A DNA stretch of 64,000 nucleotides from Candidatus Aminicenantota bacterium (GTDB lineage: Bacteria; Acidobacteriota; Aminicenantia; Aminicenantales; Aminicenantaceae): assembly GCA_016927475.1 (NCBI GenBank), contig JAFGMO010000045.1:55292-119291 (forward strand), given 5' to 3'. The notes under the pieces are model-generated. The model ran no database searches. It was not told the origin of the DNA and saw only the letters and a list, made by a program, of their open reading frames with translations. A program made the position numbers and the translations under genes. Below, piece after piece: positions 52,729 through 60,015 of this stretch (position 1 is the stretch's first letter; the number at the start of each line of letters is the position of its first letter).

Positions 52729-52755
52729 AGCCGCTCGAGTACAGCCGCTCGAGTA
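52729..52755. repeat. 13-bp direct repeat upstream of the kinase promoter
   Basis: AGCCGCTCGAGTA occurs twice with one base between (52729-52741 and 52743-52755), each copy containing the palindrome CTCGAG. It lies just upstream of the kinase promoter, so it may be a regulator site or the product of slipped duplication. Confidence 0.5.
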
Positions 52756-52771
52756 AAGTGAGGCAGAGCTT

Positions 52772-55651
52772 CTAAAAGGTATAGACGGCTGCCAGGTAGG
52801 TCTGGATAAATCCCAGATCCAGCTTTCTCCCAACGCGGTGACCGCGGAAGCTGAAATCGATCTTCCACCGTTTGTTGACCGTATAGTACAGCCCGATGCC
52901 CGCAGAATATCCCATGGCTTGATCGGCATCCTCAAGAGAATAAAAACCGATGCCGGACTGGAAGTAGGGTGTGATGACACCAAGTGGATGGCGGTATTGA
53001 AGATATGAGGTGACATTATAAAAAAGGCGGACACCGTGCTTGCGATTATCAAACCTGTTGCAACAAAATTCATTCCTGAGACATAGATGCGGTGTAAAAC
53101 GGTATGTATAGTCCACGGCCAGGCTGTTTCCGGAAGTCACAGTCTTGTCAAATTCTCCTTCGGGAGCAACAACTCCAAAATGGAAAACCGCTTCGTGTCT
53201 CCTAATGGGTTTTACAGAAAATGCACCCAATGATAAACCGTCAAACCGCACTTCTATCTCGGCTTTTCGGTCGGGTTGAAGGACCATTTTTTGGCTGAAG
53301 GTTGAATCCAGATTATCCTCGATCCCACCCTTTAGATAGCTTCCCTGGCCGATTTTAAAGACATCAACCCGGTCCGCGGCACCCGGAAAAACAGCGTTCC
53401 CGAACCGGTCGGAAGGGAGAATGGTCACATCAACTTTCCTTGTCCCGTCTTCTTCAGGATCGGACAGATCCATGTGCACACGGCTTTTATCCGGATCGGC
53501 CCCTGCCGGACTGACTATTGTTGAAAGAACAGCATATCTTGAATAAGTCCTCCCAACCGGAAGTGTGCCGGCGGCTTTGACGATGACTGAATAAACACCT
53601 GTTTTTCGCGTAAACTCTCCGGGTAAAACTCCCGTATAGAGGCCATCCCCGGAAACCTCATCCGGCCCCTTCCCATCATCCGAAAGCCTGATCCATAAAT
53701 CCTGGACAGGATACAGTTCCGCTTGATTTTGTGTGTCTCTCACCAGCTTCTCGGTCATCGCCTCCACCCGGTCATGGCCTTTTTCCAAAAGTTTTGAAAA
53801 GGATCTGCGGTTTCTGCGTAGAATGTTGCTGAATGAACAGAGCGGCACCCGAATCAGAGCATAAACCGTGGCTCCGGTTTCAGAACTCTTTTCCGTTTTC
53901 AGCTCGGCCAACACTTTCAATGGATTCCCGGCTTTAAAATCATCTCCATCCAAATGGGCATCAAGCTTGGCATGCTCAATCTCGGAAAAAACGGCCACGG
54001 CAAATTTGATCCCCGGCGACCGTGGAGAATCAGGGTTTACCCTGAATTCCCATGTCGTACCGGCACCGGGTAAAAACCGGAAAACCTTGAAACACAACTC
54101 ACCACTGAAATAATTTATTTCTGAAAAATATTCTCCCGTTTCCATTCCGGATTTCTTCCATTTTTCGTTCCCTTTAAAACGGTACTCCAAATTCAAGATC
54201 ATATTTTTTTTCGGTCGTGGCCATGACAAGGCGACAGTTGCCTCTCTGGCGGCATCATCAAAATTTACTTCAAAAAACGGTTGTTGGGTTCCAAAAGCCG
54301 TTTGGCCGCGATCAAAAAAATAGACCATTCCGCTTGTTGTCCCTCTGACGCCGAAAAGAGAAGCAGCCAAATCCAAAACCGAGGAGTTCCCATAAATAAA
54401 ATTGCCCCCGTTTTGATCCCGAACCCGGCTCATAAGGTCAAAAGCCCATCCCATGGCGGGACCAAAAATGATACTTTTGATCAACCCGGCTTTTTTTTCA
54501 AACGTTTTTTGTATATCTATCGGCGGATGTTGCTCCTCCTTTTGTCTTAAATACGGCGGTTGTATTATCAGAAAGGGAGCCTCTTCCTGAATACCGTTGC
54601 TCAAAATGACGAGAGACTTCGGTCCAGAATTTTCTTCAAACGACGACTGAAAAAGAGCTTCTTTTGCCCGCAGCAGCCCCTGGCCGAGAGGAAGTTTCGT
54701 CTTTGATTTCTTCAATGATATTTTTGAAATCGCCTCCTTCCGCTTGGCTGTGCCCGTGATCCTCTGCAAAGGAAAAATCACCTGTGTTCGGTCCAGGGAG
54801 ATAACGTGCTCACTCCCCTCTTGATCCCGAAATGTGGATGTTATGCTTGAATTTCCCGGATTCCCTCCGTAAAGACCGTATATGCCGAAGCGGTATCCAT
54901 CTTCCATTAGGGCGGTAAACATCTTCGCTCCATCCCCGAGGATGTTTCCCACTTCCATTTTAGAACAAGTTTCTCCTTCGTTTTTATCGGAAAGATCCAC
55001 AGAAAAAGCTACGGTTGCTTCTTGTTCCGAGCGAGTCAAGTCGTAAAAACCTATGGTAATATTATTGGACGAATCAGAGTCGTTGGGAAACACGACTTCA
55101 GCTTTCATCATAAAACGAAGAGGAAAAGTCTCTCCTGGTTCAAACCTCCAGATAACCTCTCGGTCTTGGCAGAGAACTTCACCCGGATGAATCAAAGGCG
55201 GCCCGGAACCTGGGAAAAAAGTATAATCGCCGATCTTTACCCATAGACCGGATTGCTCCGCCCGGTTGGATTCATCCATCTCCAGGAAAAAAAAATGGAC
55301 TGTAATGGATTCACTCTTGACCGCTTGGTTACCTATATTATGAATCCGGGAATAAAGCCTTGTGTAAAAAATTTTTCTTTGGGAATCATAGAAAAACCGT
55401 GGACGCTCCCCGTGACCTATACCAAAAGGATCTGCAAGTCGCAGATCGGCTGACCTTTCCGCAACCTCGTCTCTGGGAAGAAAACCAATATCGAAAATTT
55501 CCTCAACGTTATTTTCCGGCTTCGGTTTCTTTTCAATCTCTTGGACCGACGGTTTTTCTTTTTTTTGAGCCGTTACGGCCGACCCTCCTAGGATCAGGAC
55601 TGCCGGTAAAAGCAAATAGATATGCCTGTACGGGATTTTTTTCAGTTTCAT
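52772..55651 (-). CDS. Large exported protein with C-terminal beta-barrel-like region, unknown function
   Basis: A 959-residue exported protein. The signal peptide (YRHIYLLLPAVLILGGSAVTAQ) is followed by several beta-sandwich-like domains. TGVLPGEFTRKTGVYSVIVKAAG with the preceding DDGKGPDEVSGDGLY resembles 'choice-of-anchor X' calcium-linked modules seen with von Willebrand factor A proteins. The last 180 residues alternate as membrane strands (AVDYTYRFTPHLCLRNEFCC, YFQSGIGFYSLEDADQAM) and end LAAVYTF, with the final Phe typical of BamA-recognised barrels. A surface passenger plus barrel is possible. It lies 47 nt after oadB. ATG 55651 begins the signal peptide. Confidence 0.6.
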   Translation of the reverse strand: MKLKKIPYRHIYLLLPAVLILGGSAVTAQKKEKPSVQEIEKKPKPENNVEEIFDIGFLPRDEVAERSADLRLADPFGIGHGERPRFFYDSQRKIFYTRLYSRIHNIGNQAVKSESITVHFFFLEMDESNRAEQSGLWVKIGDYTFFPGSGPPLIHPGEVLCQDREVIWRFEPGETFPLRFMMKAEVVFPNDSDSSNNITIGFYDLTRSEQEATVAFSVDLSDKNEGETCSKMEVGNILGDGAKMFTALMEDGYRFGIYGLYGGNPGNSSITSTFRDQEGSEHVISLDRTQVIFPLQRITGTAKRKEAISKISLKKSKTKLPLGQGLLRAKEALFQSSFEENSGPKSLVILSNGIQEEAPFLIIQPPYLRQKEEQHPPIDIQKTFEKKAGLIKSIIFGPAMGWAFDLMSRVRDQNGGNFIYGNSSVLDLAASLFGVRGTTSGMVYFFDRGQTAFGTQQPFFEVNFDDAAREATVALSWPRPKKNMILNLEYRFKGNEKWKKSGMETGEYFSEINYFSGELCFKVFRFLPGAGTTWEFRVNPDSPRSPGIKFAVAVFSEIEHAKLDAHLDGDDFKAGNPLKVLAELKTEKSSETGATVYALIRVPLCSFSNILRRNRRSFSKLLEKGHDRVEAMTEKLVRDTQNQAELYPVQDLWIRLSDDGKGPDEVSGDGLYTGVLPGEFTRKTGVYSVIVKAAGTLPVGRTYSRYAVLSTIVSPAGADPDKSRVHMDLSDPEEDGTRKVDVTILPSDRFGNAVFPGAADRVDVFKIGQGSYLKGGIEDNLDSTFSQKMVLQPDRKAEIEVRFDGLSLGAFSVKPIRRHEAVFHFGVVAPEGEFDKTVTSGNSLAVDYTYRFTPHLCLRNEFCCNRFDNRKHGVRLFYNVTSYLQYRHPLGVITPYFQSGIGFYSLEDADQAMGYSAGIGLYYTVNKRWKIDFSFRGHRVGRKLDLGFIQTYLAAVYTF

Positions 55652-55698
55652 ATTTTTTCTTCCAGACCGCGGCAACAATCGCTTAACACAAATGACAC

Positions 55699-56826
55699 TC
55701 AGCCAAGGAGGGCTAAGAACATACCGGCCGCGACAGCCGATCCAATAACCCCGGCTACGTTTGGGCCCATGGCGGGCATGAGAGGATTAACCCGTCCTTC
55801 GGTTTCCTTCGAAACAAACTGCTGGACAACCCTGGCTGCCATAGGTACAGCGGAAACTCCGGCCGCTCCGATGCACGGATTCACTTTTTTATTTTTTGAT
55901 AGAAAAATATTTAATATTTTTGCAAAGATCACTCCTCCGGCCGTGCTGAAGCAAAAGGCAATGGCCCCTAGCAAAAGAATATAGAGTGTTTCCAGGTTCA
56001 GAAAATGAGCTGCATCCATCGTGGCTCCTACCGCTATGCCCAAAAAGATGGTGACGATATCGATCAGGGCACCTCCTGCCGTCTTTCGAAGACGTTCAGT
56101 TACACCCGATTCCCGAATCAAGTTTCCAAACATCAGCATTCCGATAAGCGGAGCACAGCTCGGAATAGCCAAGGCGGCGATAATTCCTGTAATAACGGGA
56201 AAAAGGACGACGGCTGTTTTGGAAACGGGCCTCGCTTGAGGCATATCAATCGCCCTCTCCTTGTGTGTCGTCAAAATTCTAATAATGGGAGGTTGGATAA
56301 TCGGCACCAAAGACATATAACTGTAGGCTGCTACAGCGATCGGACCCAGCAGGTGTGGAGCCAACTGGCTGGCCAGAAATATGGAGGTTGGTCCATCAGC
56401 ACCTCCGATGATGCCAATTGAGGCCGCTTCTTTAAAATCAAAACCGAGTAAATAAGCCGCACCAAGGGCTGAAACAAAAATGCCCAACTGAGCCGCCGCC
56501 CCGAGAAGGAAGGTGAGGGGCCTGCCTAGAAGAGGTCTAAAATCCGTCAGAACACCGATACCCAAAAAAATGATAGGAGGCAGCAGCTCTGTTCGAATAC
56601 CCTGATCATAGATCAAGGCAATGATTCCCTTTCCGTAAGAACCCATTTCCGCTAACGGAAGATTGGCCAGAATCGTTCCAAATCCGATGGGAATCAGTAA
56701 AAGGGGCTCGTATTTTTTGGTGATAGCTAGATATATAAGAATAGCCCCCACCAGAAACATGACCCCATTGCCCCAGCTCAGGTTGGCAATTCCCGACTGC
56801 TCAAGAATTCTCGATAGCGCGTTCAT
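55699..56826 (-). CDS. oadB: Sodium-ion-translocating decarboxylase, beta subunit
   Basis: A 375-residue membrane protein with about 9-11 helices, the Na+-pumping subunit of the OadB/GcdB/MmdB family. IGIIGGADGPTSIFLASQLA (GGADGPT at 141-147) holds the conserved Na+-site Asp, and GNLIRESGVTERL and IGAAGVSAVPMAARVVQ are the other conserved blocks. It decarboxylates the carboxybiotin formed on OadA and exports Na+. The start is 12 nt after the oadA stop at ATG 56826; the ribosome-binding site is weak, so translation may be coupled. Whether the substrate is oxaloacetate, methylmalonyl-CoA or another acid depends on OadA. Confidence 0.93.
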   Translation of the reverse strand: MNALSRILEQSGIANLSWGNGVMFLVGAILIYLAITKKYEPLLLIPIGFGTILANLPLAEMGSYGKGIIALIYDQGIRTELLPPIIFLGIGVLTDFRPLLGRPLTFLLGAAAQLGIFVSALGAAYLLGFDFKEAASIGIIGGADGPTSIFLASQLAPHLLGPIAVAAYSYMSLVPIIQPPIIRILTTHKERAIDMPQARPVSKTAVVLFPVITGIIAALAIPSCAPLIGMLMFGNLIRESGVTERLRKTAGGALIDIVTIFLGIAVGATMDAAHFLNLETLYILLLGAIAFCFSTAGGVIFAKILNIFLSKNKKVNPCIGAAGVSAVPMAARVVQQFVSKETEGRVNPLMPAMGPNVAGVIGSAVAAGMFLALLG

Positions 56827-56837
56827 TCCGGAGACCT

Positions 56838-58688
56838 TCAGGATATTGTCAAAATCGGTTTTGTGGAATCGACCTCGTCGCCGATCTTGACATGAACCGC
56901 AGTGACCTTTCCGGCGCAAGGGGCGATGATATCGTGCTGGGCTTTCATCGCTTCGACGCTGGCCACAACCTGACCTTTGGAAACGATGTCACCGGATTTC
57001 ACCTTAATATCCGCTACCTCGACCGATCCGGTGAATGTTGAATAAACATGTGTCCCATCTTGGGCTGTGGGAGAAGGCTCTGATTTATTTTCGACTGGCG
57101 CCGTTAATTCATTGCCACCCGCAGCAGGCTCTACAGTAACGGTGAAAACTCGGGAAATGTTGTTTTCGGTCACAGTACATTTTGAAGTTACAGGGCCCGA
57201 TATCCCAGAAGCAGCCATAGCCGGTGCAGCAGCTATGGGGACAGGCTTTTCTTCTTCCTTCTTTTTCAGAGGAAAATCGATCCTGGGATTCCCTTCAAGA
57301 AGGCGAATACCTTCATTGGCTTCGATTTTCTTTCCAGGTACCATTGCCGCCATCACCAGAAAAATGTTCTTCTCGGAAACAGGAAGATTCCTCTCTTCAA
57401 GGGCTTTCCGGGCCGGCTCGATGTTCTTGGGAGCGGCTTCCAAGGGATCGCCATCGAATGGCTCTAAATCCAACTGCTCTGAAGCTATCTTGACAACTTC
57501 GGGATCGGAGGGAAGCGGAGTTTTTCCGAAATACCCCAAAATGGCCCTTCCAAAACCCGGATCGATCTTTTTCCAGCGACCGTAGACGACATTGTTGAAC
57601 GCCTGTAGCCAGTACTGCTGGCTTCCCGGTGTTACACTCGTCCAGGCGCCTCCAGCTTCAACTACTACGGGAAATTCGGAAAGGACCTCACCGTATTTAT
57701 CCAGCACACCGGCCTTGACCATCATATGAACATTCGGACCGATGGCTCCGCCCGGCATCGGAAAACCCAGAACTCTGGGGTCGGGCGTTGTTGTCGTTGG
57801 GTTGAACTGATAATCCTTTAACGATTCGTTCAACATGTCTTCAATCTCACGCATCTTGGAGGCGTCGATATCCAGCTTGTAACCTGTTCCCTTCAATGCA
57901 TGTGCCATAGCCCGGACATCAGGCTGAACTGTACCGTGAGCGAAGGGACGCACGGAAAGATCAATACCGTCGACTCCGGCTGCAACCCCGGCCATATAGC
58001 AAGCCACAGCCATACTGGCCGTATCATGGGTATGCATCCAAAGAATCATATCATCAGGCATAATCTTCTTCAGCCCCTTGGCCGTATCATATATCGTTTT
58101 GGGATCCGTCGTTCCACTGGCATCTTTCAGACAAATACTGTCGATGTGAAGGTCGCTTTCCAAAAGCTTCTTACCAATATTGATATAAAAATCGGCCGTG
58201 TGAACCTTATCCGATTCAAAAGGCATCCCCATAAGAGCAATGCATACTTGATGGTGCATTCCTGATTTGACGATAGGGCGTCCCGTATTGATCAGATTGG
58301 TGACATCGTTCATGTAATCGAAATTCCGGTCCCAGGTTGTTCCATGCTGCTTCATCAATTTCGCCTGAAGCTCAAGCCCTTCAGGAGACTGTGTCGTAAG
58401 CGTCACTCCGGATACAGAACGTGTCAGGATCTGCAAGTCGACTTCAGGACCTACAGCGTCCCGCATCGACTGCATATCATCAAAAGGATCCTCACCAAGA
58501 TAAAAATAAGGGGCCTGATAACGGGCACCTCCTCCGAATTCAAAATGATGGATACCTGCCTCAGCTGAAGCTTTCATGGCTGGAAGAATATCTTTGAGCC
58601 GCACCTTGCCTCCGAAGGAACTCTGAAGGCCGTCACGAAACGGCATAAACATAACACGAATGGTTTTCGCTTTTTCAGTGAAAATCAT
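56838..58688 (-). CDS. oadA: Oxaloacetate decarboxylase / pyruvate carboxylase type alpha subunit with biotin carrier
   Basis: A 616-residue soluble subunit. The carboxyltransferase TIM barrel (about 5-300) has FRDGLQSSFGG near the N-terminus and ICLKDASGTT and MHTHDTAS with the metal-binding Asp, Lys and His residues. A PYC/OadA conserved region follows (with MPGGAIGPNV), then a Pro/Ala-rich linker (PVPIAAAPAMAASGI) and a biotinyl domain whose EAMKAQHDI carries the biotin Lys582. The carboxyltransferase shape fits oxaloacetate or a related 2-oxo acid. The DGLQS/MPGG variants differ from the common DANQS/MPGGQ, so the exact substrate is uncertain. It overlaps oadG by 4 nt. Confidence 0.93.
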   Translation of the reverse strand: MIFTEKAKTIRVMFMPFRDGLQSSFGGKVRLKDILPAMKASAEAGIHHFEFGGGARYQAPYFYLGEDPFDDMQSMRDAVGPEVDLQILTRSVSGVTLTTQSPEGLELQAKLMKQHGTTWDRNFDYMNDVTNLINTGRPIVKSGMHHQVCIALMGMPFESDKVHTADFYINIGKKLLESDLHIDSICLKDASGTTDPKTIYDTAKGLKKIMPDDMILWMHTHDTASMAVACYMAGVAAGVDGIDLSVRPFAHGTVQPDVRAMAHALKGTGYKLDIDASKMREIEDMLNESLKDYQFNPTTTTPDPRVLGFPMPGGAIGPNVHMMVKAGVLDKYGEVLSEFPVVVEAGGAWTSVTPGSQQYWLQAFNNVVYGRWKKIDPGFGRAILGYFGKTPLPSDPEVVKIASEQLDLEPFDGDPLEAAPKNIEPARKALEERNLPVSEKNIFLVMAAMVPGKKIEANEGIRLLEGNPRIDFPLKKKEEEKPVPIAAAPAMAASGISGPVTSKCTVTENNISRVFTVTVEPAAGGNELTAPVENKSEPSPTAQDGTHVYSTFTGSVEVADIKVKSGDIVSKGQVVASVEAMKAQHDIIAPCAGKVTAVHVKIGDEVDSTKPILTIS

Positions 58689-58897
58689 TTTTTCTCCTCA
58701 ATATTCGAAATTTTTGAATGGGGAAAGATATTTCGAAATACAGCCGCCATAGCAGCGAAAACAGCCGCATCGGTTATTTTTGCCTTTTCAGGAAAAAGAT
58801 AGATGATCAACCTCATCAAGACAGCTAAAAACGCCAGCAGTAAGAAAACCATCAAAAAAGCCAGTGTACAGATTAGAAGGATGCTCGATGATTCCAT
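58685..58897 (-). CDS. oadG: Decarboxylase gamma-type small membrane subunit
   Basis: A 70-residue single-pass membrane protein: a long helix (about 6-34) and a cytoplasmic tail (AVFAAMAAVFRNIFP). Size, topology and gene order (gamma, alpha, beta) match OadG, which holds the alpha and beta subunits together at the membrane. Classical OadG tails are Pro/His-rich and bind Zn; this one has few such residues. AAAGGAG precedes its ATG. It is the first gene of the operon, with a near-consensus promoter 110-140 nt upstream. Confidence 0.82.
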   Translation of the reverse strand: MESSSILLICTLAFLMVFLLLAFLAVLMRLIIYLFPEKAKITDAAVFAAMAAVFRNIFPHSKISNIEEKK

Positions 58898-58985
58898 GTT
58901 ATCTCTCCTTTGGACGGCGGCTTACACACCAATGGGGAGTATTGCTTTTATTCATGTCGGGAAATCAAATTCCTGGGGAGTAATT

Positions 58986-59005
58986 CTCCCTATAAATTTA
59001 GGGAG
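58986..59005 (-). promoter_or_regulatory. Hairpin at the 5' end of the oad transcript
   Basis: CTCCCTA and TAGGGAG pair around a 6-nt loop, directly below the predicted transcription start (about 59000). A further CTCCCC copy follows at 58976-58981 on the minus strand. It may stabilise the leader or be an operator. Confidence 0.4.
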
Positions 59006-59007
59006 GT

Positions 59008-59036
59008 AGTATATAAAGGCTTGTCCAATCTGTCAA
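59008..59036 (-). promoter_or_regulatory. Near-consensus promoter of oadGAB
   Basis: On the minus strand TTGACA (59036-59031) and TATACT (59013-59008) are separated by exactly 17 nt. The -35 box overlaps the 3' end of the biotin ligase gene. It is one of the best sigma-70 matches in the window, fitting a highly expressed operon. Confidence 0.8.
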
Positions 59037-59998
59037 GAGAATCGATATGTCTTTTGCTTTACTGGCGACACGATGATTCGTCCGCTGGAAATGGGCTTTG
59101 AAAATCCTTCAATATACAATTCCAGATTCTCCCCGATACCGGTCATCCGGCCGCAGGCAATCTCCTTTTCCCGTCCTCTTTCCTTGTCAGAAACCACGCG
59201 GACCTTTTTGCCCATAAAAACGGATCGACTGCGGTAAAATTCAAGAAGCCGGGATACCTTTCCTTTTTTCAGTTCCTGGTAATTCGCGTCCATAAAGTAG
59301 AGGAATTTTTTCAAAACATACGCCATATTCATATCCTGCTTCCGCACGGCCAAAGACCGAAGTGAAGCCGTTTTTCCCGTGAACCGATCACTCCGGATTG
59401 AAGGATCTTGCTCAACATTAATCCCCACGCCGATGACGGCGGATGTGACCATATCTTCCATGCTTTGGGTGTGGGTCAATATGCCGGCTACTTTAGCGTC
59501 GTCTACAAGAATGTCATTAACCCATTTGATACCCGCTTTACCCCGCATGTATTCGATTTCATCGATAGCCTGAACCACGGAAGCCGCCCCCAGTATCATA
59601 AATGCCGCCCCGAAATTTTGTAAAATAATGTTGGGTTTAAGATAGAAAGACAGGTGCAGATTTCCTGGAAGGCTGATCCATGGACGTTTTTTTTGCCCAT
59701 GAAAATCGCGTCCGATTCCGGCCAGACAAACGGTACCGTCTTCCATCCGGACGTGTTCCCGACTTAGTTCGATCAGGGAATCATATTGGGAAAAAGAAGA
59801 CTCTTCAACGAGAAAAAAACAAGTCCAGGAAAGAGGCCAGTCTAGAGTTCCAACCCATACCCTTTTCCTCGAAAAAAAACGTGATAAAACCGCTTCCGGA
59901 CAGCCTGGGATTTCCTCTTTTTTGGTCAGGAGTCTCCAACCCACAGTCTCCGGCGCAGTATTTTCGGCAAAAACAGTATTGTCGGTTAAAACCTTCAT
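59033..59998 (-). CDS. birA: Biotin--protein ligase
   Basis: A 321-residue ligase. The biotin/ATP loop is GRDFHGQKKRPWISLPG (G-R-x-x-x-G-x-x-x-W-x-S-x-x-G), followed by GIKWVNDILVDDAKVAGIL (K-W-x-N-D) and SAVIGVGINVE, then a C-terminal SH3-like domain. It attaches biotin to carrier lysines, here most likely Lys582 of OadA, encoded just downstream. The N-terminal 90 residues do not look like the winged-helix repressor part of E. coli BirA, so it is probably an enzyme without DNA binding. It starts 17 nt after the SpoIIE-type phosphatase stop, so the two are co-transcribed. Confidence 0.9.
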   Translation of the reverse strand: MKVLTDNTVFAENTAPETVGWRLLTKKEEIPGCPEAVLSRFFSRKRVWVGTLDWPLSWTCFFLVEESSFSQYDSLIELSREHVRMEDGTVCLAGIGRDFHGQKKRPWISLPGNLHLSFYLKPNIILQNFGAAFMILGAASVVQAIDEIEYMRGKAGIKWVNDILVDDAKVAGILTHTQSMEDMVTSAVIGVGINVEQDPSIRSDRFTGKTASLRSLAVRKQDMNMAYVLKKFLYFMDANYQELKKGKVSRLLEFYRSRSVFMGKKVRVVSDKERGREKEIACGRMTGIGENLELYIEGFSKPISSGRIIVSPVKQKTYRFS

Positions 59999-60015
59999 GC
60001 AGCCTTCATTTGGAA

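Noticed and set aside
52672..53073. Upstream extension of the kinase frame by 134 codons
   Set aside because: It overlaps the preceding gene in another frame, reads as non-coding, and is cut off by a promoter and ribosome-binding site before TTG 52671.
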